From contig NZ_NWUW01000005.1 of assembly GCF_002746455.1 (NCBI RefSeq), positions 248,001-312,000 on the forward strand: 64,000 bases of DNA, read 5' to 3'. Positions within the stretch are counted from its first letter, which is position 1. Each line of letters begins with the position of its first letter. The notes under the pieces were generated by a model. It worked only from the letters and a program-made list of their open reading frames with translations, was not told where the DNA came from and made no database searches. This document shows positions 45,496-53,605 of this stretch, in pieces. Source of the DNA: Bacillus fungorum (GTDB lineage: Bacteria; Bacillota; Bacilli; Bacillales; Bacillaceae_G). The position numbers and the translations under genes are program-made.

Positions 45496-45939
45496 TTACA
45501 TACAATGAATTTGCAATCCTCGTAATACTTTATTTACATTTTCATCTAATGTTTCAAAGAAGCTAGTAATTTTGGCATTATGTTTGTTGTTTTTATCAAT
45601 AAGTAATCTTTCATTTAGTAAAAGTTCACCATGTAGTCCAAAGCTTTGAACTTGAATATTTAATTCATCTTCAGTTTCAGAAATAATTGGTAAGAAGTAG
45701 TTAAAAGCTTTCGTTGGAATGATGTAACTTTTGCCAATCATGCTTTCTTGATTTGAATTAATCCATTTTTTCGTAACAATCTTAATGTTCTTTTTTGAAA
45801 CGATAAAAGACAGTGTTGTAGATTTTGTTAAACTTACGTCAAATTCATTTGTTTCACATATGTGTAAATTAAAAACGGTTTCATTTTGGTGAGATTCAAC
45901 ATTTGTATTAATAAAATCGTGCATTTTATAAGCTTCCAT
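45496..45939 (-). CDS. Hypothetical protein, unknown
   Basis: A 147-residue, soluble, beta-rich-looking protein with no signal or membrane segment. It has a NETVFNLHICETNEFDVSLT start region and a hydrophilic end with LRGLQIHCM. I do not recognise the family. ATG follows AAGGGTGAATAAGAA. It lies 30 bp upstream of the L,D-transpeptidase on the same strand, so the two may be co-transcribed. Confidence 0.6.
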   Translation of the reverse strand: MEAYKMHDFINTNVESHQNETVFNLHICETNEFDVSLTKSTTLSFIVSKKNIKIVTKKWINSNQESMIGKSYIIPTKAFNYFLPIISETEDELNIQVQSFGLHGELLLNERLLIDKNNKHNAKITSFFETLDENVNKVLRGLQIHCM

Positions 45940-46343
45940 TTCTTATTCACCCTTTTTTCAATTTCGAAAAGCGATTTATATTTATTCAAATTAATGTTTA
46001 GTCATATATTGGTTAAATTTTTCAACAAATTCCGATATAATCTTACAATACGTATATGAAGCTAATATGAAGTTCGTATGAGTTTGTAGTGGTTTTTTAT
46101 TGAGAACAAAATAAGATGGTTTTCAAGTGCTAAAAAATGGATAAAAAATGCATATTAAGGTCCCGGTTTCTCACGGTATATATTTGTTAAGTTGTTTTAA
46201 AATGAAAGTAAATAAAGACCGTAAAAGTTTAGTGTGAGTCTTACAAAAATGTAATAAAAATGTAAGCTATTGTGATAGTTATTTCGACATTTTTTTTATA
46301 CAATAATAGTAAGAAGTTGTACGTGATTGAAAGGAGAGATGAC
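45940..46343. other. Intergenic DNA between divergent genes
   Basis: About 400 bp, AT-rich, with promoters for both sides expected. I see no RNA gene, repeat or clear operator in it. Confidence 0.4.
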
Positions 46344-46958
46344 ATGGAATGGATTCATGAATTATTTCAGCAGTACGGGTACTATGTTGTACTTGTTGGT
46401 TTGCTGTTAGAATATATTGCACTTCCGTTTCCGGGAGAGCCAACGTTAGCATATGCGGGATTTTTAGCACAGAAGGGCGATTTAAGTTTACCAATTTTAA
46501 TTATCCTATCCTTTATTGGGACAAGTGTAGGAATGACAATTCAATACTTTTTAGGAAATAAATTAGGTATGCCCTTTATTCAAAAGTATGGGAAATACGT
46601 ATTTTTAACACAAAGAAAAATCGACTTAACAAGAATGTGGTTTGATAAGTATGGATACTTCCTGATTTTTATCGGTTTCTTTATTCCTGGTGTACGTCAC
46701 TTTACAGGATACTTTGCAGGAATTATTAACTTATCATTCCGCCGCTTTGCAATTACAATTTACTCAGGTGCTCTATTTTGGGTATCATTCTTCTTAATCG
46801 GTGGTTACTGGTTAGGTGGCAACTTACATGATATTTTTGGAGCGCTAGAAGGTCACATCGGTAAAATCATTTTTGGAGTGATTGTGATTGTAGCAGTTAC
46901 GTTAGGAGTTCGTTTCCGCAAACAGTTAAAACGAGCATTCTTACAAAACGCCAGTTAA
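46344..46958 (+). CDS. DedA-family membrane protein
   Basis: A 204-residue membrane protein. DedA signatures are EYIALPFPGEPTLAYAGFLA near residues 23-42, the GTSVGMTIQYFLGNKLG segment near 62-78, and FIPGVRHFTGYFAGI near 110-125 with the functional Arg. DedA proteins move lipids such as undecaprenyl phosphate or phosphatidylethanolamine across the membrane. ATG at 46344 after AAAGGAGAGATGAC. Confidence 0.9.
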   Translation: MEWIHELFQQYGYYVVLVGLLLEYIALPFPGEPTLAYAGFLAQKGDLSLPILIILSFIGTSVGMTIQYFLGNKLGMPFIQKYGKYVFLTQRKIDLTRMWFDKYGYFLIFIGFFIPGVRHFTGYFAGIINLSFRRFAITIYSGALFWVSFFLIGGYWLGGNLHDIFGALEGHIGKIIFGVIVIVAVTLGVRFRKQLKRAFLQNAS

Positions 46959-46990
46959 TATGGAATCCATTCTATGTCAGAATTTAGGAA

Positions 46991-47043
46991 GAGGTTGTCC
47001 CAAAAGTAGCTGAATAGTTACTTTTGGGACAACCTCTTTTTTT
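46991..47043 (+). terminator. 18-bp-arm hairpin at the IS1182-like left edge
   Basis: GAGGTTGTCCCAAAAGTA pairs perfectly with TACTTTTGGGACAACCTC and is followed by T7. It can terminate the dedA gene. It is also the likely left end of the degenerate element, because transposon ends of this kind often carry GGTTGTCCCAAAAG-like sequence. Confidence 0.6.
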
Positions 47044-47128
47044 GCATAAAACATAAAAAAGAATCGTCCAACTTTGATATAATTAAGTCACCACAACCAA
47101 ATCACCAAAAGAAAGGAACGATTCTCTT

Positions 47129-48076
47129 ATGTTTATAGATTATAACAAAAAACAACTCACTTTTCCATTAGATGTTGAGGTTCATATTCCTGAACATCAT
47201 CTTTCACGTGTGGTTCATATAGCTGTAGAAGCTATGGATCTCTCTATCCTCTTATCACCCAAAAATGATGTTGAAAGTCTTATTATACGCCTACACAAAA
47301 GGAATCTATTCTTCTCGAAAAATCGAGGAACAACTCCATGAAAATATCCATTTCATGTGGATTTCTGATGAAAAAACACCAGACTTTCGTACAATCAATC
47401 GTTTTCGATCAGAGTGCATGAAAGACGTGATTTATGAAACTTTCTTCTCTCTTATCGACCTGTTGAAACAAGAAGGGCTTGTCAAACTCGAAGATTATTT
47501 TCTAGATGGAACAAAAATTGAGGCAAATGCCAATCGATATACGTTTGTGTGGAAAAAGTCTACAGAAAAATATGATAAAAAACTAGATAAGAAGTACCAA
47601 AAGATTGTCGCGACAATTGAACAAGCAAGTGAAGACGATCAGAAAGCGGAATTAGAAGAAGAACAAATGAAAAACGCCTTATTTTTTCACATGAAAGCAA
47701 ACAACAAACAAGCAATGGTTATACTTCTATCAAAAGAACCTATCGCTGTACAGAATGTTTGGGCTGTCCATTTCAAGAAACATGTGCCAAAGGAAAAGAA
47801 ACAAAATCTATCAGTGTCTCTATAAAAAATCAAAAACAGCGAAAAGAAGTGCGAGAACGTTTACATACAAAAGAGGGGAAAGAATTATACGGTCAACGAA
47901 AAATAGAAGTAGAACCCGTATTTGGTCATATTAAATACAATCGTTTCTTCCAACGTTTCTCCTTACGAGGCCTTTCCAAAAACAGATTGGAATGGGGTCT
48001 TATTTGTGTTGCCCATGATTTACGGAAATGGACAACAACAGCTCAATCAAAAGCGAAAAACCCCGATCATAAGTAG
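47129..48076 (+). pseudogene. IS1182-family transposase, frameshifted and internally deleted
   Basis: Three frames make up the protein. Frame one (47129-47341) has the N-terminal DUF772-like start MFIDYNKKQLTFPLDVEVHI. Frame two (47265-47825) has YAYTKGIYSSRKIEEQLHEN and DYFLDGTKIEANANRYTFVWK. Frame three (about 47735-48076) has the zinc-ribbon-like YRCTECLGCPFQETC and the end VEPVFGHIKYNRFFQRFSLRG. The frame shifts near 47300, and the central catalytic part is lost near 47660-47740. It should not be active. Confidence 0.8.
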
Positions 48077-48113
48077 AAAACCAATAGGTTTTCTACTTAT
48101 GATCGGGGTTTTT
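48056..48113. repeat. 27-bp-arm perfect palindrome
   Basis: AAAAACCCCGATCATAAG and the rest of the arm (48056-48082) are exactly complementary to 48087-48113, with an AATA loop. Both converging broken transposase frames end inside it, each coding KNPDHK and a TAG stop. It may act as a two-way terminator. Confidence 0.9.
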
Positions 48114-48635
48114 ATCCATATAAAGGTAAAATATAAGGAATTGACCACTAAGTAAATCATATTCCAATTGGATTTTCACGCCTGCCGTATTACTACTCCC
48201 ACCTGAACCTTGATAGTTAGTGGCGAAATGGTCAGGCAGTTGAAACACTGTCGCATCTAAAATACGGATACGATTGAAAGTAGAGATTATGTGTGCAGAA
48301 AGCGAGTGATTTGAACAGAGTTTTTGTGTGAGAAGAGAAGTAAAAACTTCTCGAAGAAATGCGACAGCTGCTGAATTAAAACGTTGATTCAGTCCTTCTG
48401 GACTCATAGAAATACCTGTGTTAGTTTCTAATCGACTACATGGTTGTGTCAATGAAGTATTCGCTATGTTTTGGCTTAACCAGACACACAGAGCAACTAA
48501 ATCTTGTGCACGATATTTGCTTTTTCGTTGGACAAATCCTATTTCTCTAGCTAACGGTTCTAAAGCATGTGGTGACATATGCCGTTGTAATTCTTTAGAG
48601 AACAATTCTTGTTCATCAGAAATCGATAAATTCAT
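48093..48635 (-). pseudogene. Truncated IS231-like (IS4 family) transposase
   Basis: The 180-codon frame matches only the N-terminal third of IS231-type transposases (normally about 480 residues): MNLSISDEQELFSKELQRHM, MSPEGLNQRFNSAAVAFLREV, and RIRILDATVFQLPDHFA with the first catalytic Asp region, then GSGGSSNTAGVKIQLEYDLLSGQF. It breaks off there and continues into the palindrome sequence to end KNPDHK. The rest of the element is missing, probably lost when the IS1182-like element inserted or by deletion. Confidence 0.82.
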
Positions 48636-48805
48636 ACCAAAAACGCCATCCTTTCTGTATATTTCTACAAAAAGAATATCGTTTTTTTCGTTTTATGGAT
48701 ACAATTTCGTTTTTTCTTGATGAGCTGAACCACATAAATGGTTTAACTATGCTATCAAAACGCAATTAATTTTAACTATCAGTATTTAATTAATCAATAT
48801 ATAAG

Positions 48806-48836
48806 TTGACACATTATACTATGCATTATATAGTAT
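48806..48836 (+). promoter_or_regulatory. PadR promoter with overlapping palindrome
   Basis: TTGACA (48806-48811) and TATAGT (48829-48834) are 17 bp apart. ATACTAT-GCATTAT-ATAGTAT (48816-48836) is a 21-bp inverted repeat over the spacer and -10, a likely PadR autoregulatory site. Confidence 0.65.
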
Positions 48837-48856
48837 TATTTATCAGGAGGTATATT

Positions 48857-49174
48857 ATGAATACTCAATTGAAAAAAGGACTTTTAGAGTATTGTGTTCT
48901 TGCTGTTTTAAAGAAGCATGATTCGTATGGGTATCAGATCATAAAAGATATTTCAGAGCAAATTGAGATATCTGAATCGACTCTTTATCCCATCTTGAAA
49001 AGGCTTGAGAATAACGGGCACCTTGAAACGTATTCTAAAGAACATAATAGTAGACTGCGCAAATATTATCATCTTACAGAAAGTGGAGATTCTCAAATTA
49101 AAAATTTTCTCCAAGAATGGCATCAAGTAATGGAAGTATATAATTTTATTAAGGGAAGTGAAACAAATGAATAA
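48857..49174 (+). CDS. PadR-family regulator
   Basis: A 105-residue small PadR (PadR-s2) protein: LLEYCVLAVLKKHDSYGYQIIKDISEQIEISESTLYPILKRLENNGHLETY at residues about 8-58 forms the winged helix, with a C-terminal dimer helix. ATG at 48857 follows CAGGAGG. It overlaps the DUF1700 gene by 8 bp, a usual pairing in which PadR controls the membrane partner genes in response to envelope-active compounds. Confidence 0.92.
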   Translation: MNTQLKKGLLEYCVLAVLKKHDSYGYQIIKDISEQIEISESTLYPILKRLENNGHLETYSKEHNSRLRKYYHLTESGDSQIKNFLQEWHQVMEVYNFIKGSETNE

Positions 49175-49754
49175 AGCTTATTTTTTAGACTCTTTAGAAC
49201 AAAATTTAGGAAGTCTTTCGAGAGAGGAACGATTTAAGTTTATTTCTTATTATGATGAAATCATTGAAGATTACATAGAAGATGGATACAGTGAAAAAGA
49301 TGCAGTGAAAAAAGTAGGAGACCCACTGGTAGTTGCACAGAATATTTTGAAAGAACCGAGGGAAAAGAAGGTAAAAGTCCTTTCAAAAAGTGGCAAAATT
49401 TTCATTGGCTTCTTAATTATTTTAGGGTTTCCACTTTGGGGTTCTCTTTTATTAACAGGGGTACTACTTATTTTATCAGGATATATAGTAATCTGGTGTC
49501 TGCCATTTACAACAGGTACGTTTGCCGTAGCTGGATTATATGCTTCTTTAGTTAGTATTATAGGATCACCTTTTCTCTTTAAAGAGGGAACATATCTTGT
49601 TGTTACCCAATTCAGTATTGGAATTCTAGTATTAGGATTGAGTATTTTAAGTGGGATAATTACCATTGCTATAGCAAAGCAATTTTTCAAGGTTACTATT
49701 CGATTTACTCAAAAGGTTATAAGCCTATTTAAACGGACGGTGGTATATCTATGA
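49167..49754 (+). CDS. DUF1700 (HAAS-domain) membrane protein
   Basis: A 195-residue protein whose N-terminal HAAS domain (MNKAYFLDSLEQNLGSLSRE...YDEIIEDYIEDGYSEKDAVKKVGDP) is at residues 1-55, followed by four membrane helices. It is usually co-encoded with PadR and a DUF4097 protein. ATG at 49167 overlaps the PadR stop; the third gene starts within its stop codon (ATGA). Confidence 0.88.
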   Translation: MNKAYFLDSLEQNLGSLSREERFKFISYYDEIIEDYIEDGYSEKDAVKKVGDPLVVAQNILKEPREKKVKVLSKSGKIFIGFLIILGFPLWGSLLLTGVLLILSGYIVIWCLPFTTGTFAVAGLYASLVSIIGSPFLFKEGTYLVVTQFSIGILVLGLSILSGIITIAIAKQFFKVTIRFTQKVISLFKRTVVYL

Positions 49755-49915
49755 CAATAAAAGAGTTAAAAAAGAAAAGCTTAAAATTATCCATTATATT
49801 ATTAATAAGTGGCGTATTCATATCTTTGATTGGTTTTGGAATGTCTGGATGGAATACTGAAAAATATAACACTAACGATTCCGAGCCTTGGTATCGTACA
49901 ATTCAAATGAATTAA
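49751..49915 (+). pseudogene. 54-codon ORF, probable truncated third gene of the PadR operon
   Basis: ATG at 49751 overlaps the DUF1700 stop by 4 bp. The product MTIKELKKKSLKLSIILLIS... has one membrane helix (about residues 12-32), then about 20 outside residues ending EPWYRTIQMN. In related operons a DUF4097 protein of roughly 300 residues with such an N-terminal anchor occupies this place. Here it stops early, followed by a hairpin at 49956. It may be a remnant or a genuine small membrane protein. Confidence 0.5.
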
Positions 49916-49955
49916 TTGAGTAAATATATTGAGACTATAAAAATATCTAACCAAT

Positions 49956-49980
49956 CCTTCATGAAAATGAAGGGTTTTTT
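49956..49980 (+). terminator. Terminator after the PadR operon
   Basis: CCTTCAT pairs with ATGAAGG around GAAA and is followed by TTTTTT. Confidence 0.75.
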
Positions 49981-49985
49981 GTATA

Positions 49986-50311
49986 ATCCAAAATAGAAAT
50001 ACTGGAGAAGTCTGTTTATCTGCCTTATGTTATTACAGGAGTATAACCTACCTGGATTTGGAATATCTTCTCTAAATGTCGTTTTACACTAACGTTTGAT
50101 TAAGAACAGTTATTCCCCAAAACGAAAAAACAAGCTAAATTCCTATAAATAACTGTAAAGAAAAATAATAAAAAAGAAAAAAAGAGAGAACAGGCCGCTG
50201 AAAATTTAGTAAGAGCATAAGAGAAAATCTTTTTTTATCCATGAGACACCTCAATTATGTAGTTCTTAAAAAATATTATATATGTTATATCTAGCATAAT
50301 ATAAATAATAT
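49986..50311. other. Intergenic stretch before the XRE operon
   Basis: More than 300 bp of AT-rich DNA with no open frame of interest, no hairpin with T-run and no recognisable remnant. Confidence 0.4.
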
Positions 50312-50376
50312 TTTTGACATATATCTAAGTCAAAATGACAATTATAATTGACAAAAATAAGGATATTATTTACAAT
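50312..50376 (+). promoter_or_regulatory. XRE operon promoter and inverted repeat
   Basis: TTTTGAC-N10-GTCAAAA (50312-50335) lies upstream of a promoter TTGACA (50348-50353), 17-bp spacer, TACAAT (50371-50376). The inverted repeat may be the XRE operator. Confidence 0.5.
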
Positions 50377-50407
50377 TCTATTTAAATAAATGAAAAAGAG
50401 GGAAGAC

Positions 50408-50629
50408 ATGAAGCTTCAAAATCGAGTGAGGGAATTGCGAGCAAAGCATCGTTTATCACAAGGGGATTTAGGGAAAGCGATTGGCTCATCACGGCAAACG
50501 ATTAGTTTAATTGAGCGCGGGGATTATGCACCATCTATTGTATTGTCGTTAAAAATCGCACAAATTTTCAATGTACCGGTGGAGGAAATATTCACGTTAG
50601 TGGAGGGGGAAGAGGACGATGAAGAGTAA
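50408..50629 (+). CDS. Small XRE-family DNA-binding protein
   Basis: A 73-residue Cro/CI-type HTH protein: RVRELRAKHRLSQGDLGKAIGSSRQTISLIERGDYAPSIVLSLKIAQIFNVPVEEIF covers residues about 5-62. An acidic tail (EGEEDDEE) follows. ATG at 50408 after AAAGAGGGAAG. It overlaps the DUF3169 gene by 11 bp, so the two are co-translated. Confidence 0.9.
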   Translation: MKLQNRVRELRAKHRLSQGDLGKAIGSSRQTISLIERGDYAPSIVLSLKIAQIFNVPVEEIFTLVEGEEDDEE

Positions 50630-51326
50630 ACGAAAAAAACAATTTGATTTTGTGGGGAAAATAGCATTAAGTATGATGGGTGGTTTTTTAACCTCTTATA
50701 TAGCTTTAGATTTACTCTCGGATGAACCGAGAAAATTATCATCTAATCTATTTATAGGTGTATGTACTATTTTTGGAATCTTAATGATGTACTACACTTG
50801 GAAGAATACACGTATGTTAGCGGAGGCACGCGATGAAGAAGAGAGCGTACAAGGTAGAAAATTAGGAATTGTAATTATGTATTTACGTATAGGTGATATA
50901 GTTACACTGGCCTGGTTTGTATATGCAGTTATTGCATGTAGACGTGCACTGTTGCAGGATACAAATGTTTCATTTGCAGTGTGGAATTTAGTAGCTTCTA
51001 TTGTCTGTTTAACTATTGTAGTGATTAGCGGGCTCATAACAAAAAATCGTTATAATAAGCTATATCCTGAACAAGGTGTAACATATATGGAATCTATGAA
51101 AATGTGGACGAAAAACGCAGATGAAGGATTAAAGCATATTGTGCATGAGGCTGGATATAAAGCGTATGAATTTACGAATACAATATTGGCATATGTGTGG
51201 TGGGCTGCCGTTATATATACAGCAGTTAGTGATATCAATTTCGTGTTGCTTGGTTTAATCTCGTTTATTTGGATATTACATATCGGAAAATTCATGTACG
51301 AGATGCAGAGAAAAATGATTTATTAA
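50619..51326 (+). CDS. DUF3169 membrane protein
   Basis: A 235-residue protein with six predicted helices, in pairs around residues 12-28, 42-60, 88-106, 116-136, 182-200 and 205-225. It fits the DUF3169 family, which is nearly always encoded next to a small XRE regulator. The overlap with the XRE gene and a 12-bp gap to the M50 protease gene indicate an operon. It may anchor or inhibit the regulator at the membrane, but this is inference. Confidence 0.8.
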   Translation: MKSKRKKQFDFVGKIALSMMGGFLTSYIALDLLSDEPRKLSSNLFIGVCTIFGILMMYYTWKNTRMLAEARDEEESVQGRKLGIVIMYLRIGDIVTLAWFVYAVIACRRALLQDTNVSFAVWNLVASIVCLTIVVISGLITKNRYNKLYPEQGVTYMESMKMWTKNADEGLKHIVHEAGYKAYEFTNTILAYVWWAAVIYTAVSDINFVLLGLISFIWILHIGKFMYEMQRKMIY

Positions 51327-51338
51327 GGGGAGAGAAAG

Positions 51339-52421
51339 GTGGATATTTTAAGAAGGCCAGCTGGTTCTATGACGGCGGCGTTAGCTTTGTCCATTTTATA
51401 CGGAGTAATCCGAACTGAGAAATTAGAAGTAATGTTGGATATATGGGCGTTATTTGGAATCTTTTTAGTAGTGCTAGCTATTCATGAGCTAGGCCATGTA
51501 GTATTTGGTTTAATAGGTGGTTTAAATTTTAAATTTATGACAGTAGGGCCGATTACTTTTCAAAAAGAGAAGGGGAAAATACGCATTCGAGAAAATAAAT
51601 TGTGGATGTACTTTGGAGGCGTGGCGATGTTAGTGCCTCCTTCCATAGAGACACCGAATCTTTCGAAAAAGTGGGCGTGGATGACTTTAGGTGGACCGAT
51701 TGTAAGTTTACTATTTGGTATTACTTCCGGTTACATATACATGGTGAGCTATTATCAATATCTTTTATATTTTTCTGTTTTACACTTTGTCATATTTGCA
51801 GCTACAATCGTACCGATCAAAGGAACGTTTTTGAGTGATGGTATGCAATTTCTCATTTTAATTAAAGATGACCAAAAGGCGAAGCAGCATTTATACAATA
51901 TTCAAGTATCAAGTGAGTTATTTAGTTATAAGAGGCCGAAAGACTGGGATAAGAGATTAATAGAACTTAGTGAGGAAAAATTAAAAGAGGATAAAAGTAT
52001 AAGAGATATAATGAGCGGACTTATGCTCGTTTTTTATGCCAGAGCCGATCAAGAAGGAATGGGAAGCGCGATACCATATATAGAACCAATTGTTCAACTA
52101 CCTGTAACGAAGGAAAATAAATATTTCGTTAGTAGTTTTCATAGTTGGTATCTTTTATATAAAGCTCTTTATGAGATGGATAGTCTTTCTCTGCAAGAAG
52201 CAAAGCAACATGGGAAGGCCATTACAAAAATAGACTTACATGGGTATTATCGTACACAAGGAATTATTAAATATTTAGAGGGCGATATGGAAGCTTCCAA
52301 CGTTTATATGAGGAAAGCGGATAAAGAATTGAAGAGCGCTGAGAATAGTGAAATGGGATATTTACAATTAGAGAGAGAATGGTTTGAGCAGCTGAAAGAG
52401 AGGGTATCTTACGATGGGTGA
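51339..52421 (+). CDS. M50 site-2-protease-like membrane metalloprotease
   Basis: A 360-residue membrane protein. AIHELGHVVFGLIGG at residues about 47-61 carries HExxH within a helix, and TFLSDGMQFLIL near 167 may supply the third zinc ligand Asp. This is the M50 arrangement of intramembrane proteases. The C-terminal third (about 190-360) is a soluble helical, TPR-like domain. GTG start after GGGGAGAGAAAG. With the XRE and DUF3169 genes it could be an intramembrane signalling unit. Confidence 0.8.
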   Translation: MDILRRPAGSMTAALALSILYGVIRTEKLEVMLDIWALFGIFLVVLAIHELGHVVFGLIGGLNFKFMTVGPITFQKEKGKIRIRENKLWMYFGGVAMLVPPSIETPNLSKKWAWMTLGGPIVSLLFGITSGYIYMVSYYQYLLYFSVLHFVIFAATIVPIKGTFLSDGMQFLILIKDDQKAKQHLYNIQVSSELFSYKRPKDWDKRLIELSEEKLKEDKSIRDIMSGLMLVFYARADQEGMGSAIPYIEPIVQLPVTKENKYFVSSFHSWYLLYKALYEMDSLSLQEAKQHGKAITKIDLHGYYRTQGIIKYLEGDMEASNVYMRKADKELKSAENSEMGYLQLEREWFEQLKERVSYDG

Positions 52422-52436
52422 GGTATCCTCTCTTTT
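52399..52436 (+). terminator. Terminator after the M50 gene
   Basis: GAGAGGGTATC pairs with GGTATCCTCTC around an 11-base loop that contains the stop codon, followed by TTTTCT. Confidence 0.65.
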
Positions 52437-52517
52437 CTATGTCGCCTTATGCCGTTCCATAAAAAGTGTGAGGCGAGTAAAATAAGATAAGAAGAGCAAA
52501 GCTTGGAGGAATTCTAG

Positions 52518-52658
52518 ATGGAAATTTTAACGATTATTTTAATAGTCTTGCTCATTTATGCTGTTTTTAAAGTAGCATATGTAGCATTAAAGATACTCGC
52601 GATCTTATTAGTTATCTTTTTAATCGTAGAGTTCGGCAGTAAATTGCTTGGGGGATAG
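52518..52658 (+). CDS. Small hydrophobic membrane peptide
   Basis: A 46-residue ORF beginning MEILTIILIVLLIYAVFKVA and ending in a conserved-looking EFGSKLLGG. It consists almost entirely of two short hydrophobic helices. GGAGGAATTCTAG gives a good ribosome site. No family is recognised. It lies between the M50 operon terminator and the ABC operon. Confidence 0.6.
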   Translation: MEILTIILIVLLIYAVFKVAYVALKILAILLVIFLIVEFGSKLLGG

Positions 52659-52683
52659 GGTATGTTGTGCGCTTTGAGTGTCG

Positions 52684-52765
52684 AAGCGTTAATATAATGA
52701 AAAAATCGCTGATATAAGTGGAGAAATCGTCGATATATTTGAAGAATCGTTGATATATTTAAGTG
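52684..52765. repeat. Short tandem repeats of about 20 bp
   Basis: The unit GAAATCGTTGATATATTT-type recurs about every 20-21 bp: AAGCGTTAATATA at 52684, AATCGCTGATATA at 52704, AATCGTCGATATA at 52725 and AATCGTTGATATA at 52745. It is non-coding, between the small peptide gene and the ABC operon. Confidence 0.6.
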
Positions 52766-52788
52766 AATACGAAGTGGGGTATGTGAGA

Positions 52789-52820
52789 AAGAAGTTACCG
52801 TTGGGGTAACTTCTTTTTAT
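52789..52820 (+). terminator. Hairpin terminator before the ABC operon
   Basis: AAGAAGTTACC pairs with GGTAACTTCTT and is followed by TTTAT. A similar hairpin ends the operon at 57339. Confidence 0.7.
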
Positions 52821-52876
52821 TTGTTTATAAATTGTTTATTTTTACCTTCTATTCTTGTAGTAAGGAGGCGGTAAAG

Positions 52877-53605
52877 ATGAAAAAAGCGGTTTTAGAAGTA
52901 AGAGATGTGACGAAGAGGGTGAAGGGGAGAATGTTGCTAAGTCATATGTCTTTTTCTGTTTATAAAAATGAGATTTGTGGTTTTGTTGGGCCGAATGGTT
53001 CTGGGAAGACAACTCTTATTCGAACGATTATGGGGTTAATTCGACCAAATGAAGGAGAAATATTAGTTAATGGTATTAGCGTACAAAAAAATCGGAAAGA
53101 AGCTCTTCAGCATGTAGGCGCAATTGTAGAAGCTCCAATTTTCTTCCCTTATATGTCAGGACGAAAAAATTTGCGGAATCTAGGTAGGATTACGTTACGT
53201 ACTGGTGGAGAAGTTCTTGAAAAAAAGGTGCAGCAAGTATTAGAAATCGTTGGTTTAGAAAATCGTGCTGACGATAAAGTTGGTACGTATTCGTTAGGGA
53301 TGAAGCAGCGTTTAGGGATTGCACAGGCGCTTCTTGGGGATCCAGATTTTATCATTTTGGATGAACCGTCTAATGGATTGGATCCAGTTGGAATTAAGCA
53401 ACTTCGTAAAATTGTACTCGACTTACAGCGTGAGAAGGGAATTACTTTCTTCATTTCTAGTCATTTAATTCGTGAACTGGAGCTTATGTGTGATTCATGG
53501 GTCATGATTCGCGCAGGATCACTAATATGGCGGGGAACGACGGAAGAATTGCAAGGAAGGAATAAAGCATTAGAAGATATTTTCGTGGAGATGATGAGCT
53601 CATGA
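52877..53605 (+). CDS. ABC transporter ATP-binding protein (BcrA-type)
   Basis: A 242-residue ATPase with Walker A GPNGSGKTT (about residues 38-46), signature YSLGMKQRLGIAQ (about 136-148) and Walker B FIILDEPSNGLD (about 157-168). It resembles the BcrA/lantibiotic-immunity group. ATG at 52877 lies after AAGGAGGCGG. The first permease gene overlaps its stop by 4 bp. With two permeases and a two-component system it probably confers response to a cell-wall-active peptide (inference). Confidence 0.92.
   Translation: MKKAVLEVRDVTKRVKGRMLLSHMSFSVYKNEICGFVGPNGSGKTTLIRTIMGLIRPNEGEILVNGISVQKNRKEALQHVGAIVEAPIFFPYMSGRKNLRNLGRITLRTGGEVLEKKVQQVLEIVGLENRADDKVGTYSLGMKQRLGIAQALLGDPDFIILDEPSNGLDPVGIKQLRKIVLDLQREKGITFFISSHLIRELELMCDSWVMIRAGSLIWRGTTEELQGRNKALEDIFVEMMSS

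Larger units (their letters stand above)
46991..48113 (+). mobile_element. Degenerate IS1182-like insertion sequence
   Basis: It is bounded on the left by the GAGGTTGTCCCAAAAG hairpin and on the right by a 27-bp palindrome. It encodes broken fragments of an IS1182-family transposase. No matching right terminal repeat or target duplication is seen. An inner inverted repeat (AAGAATCGTCC at 47060 / GGAACGATTCTC at 47116) flanks the transposase promoter. Confidence 0.65.

Noticed and set aside
46991-49915. Prophage or genomic island
   Set aside because: Only two decayed IS fragments and an ordinary PadR operon are found; no integrase, att site pair or phage genes.
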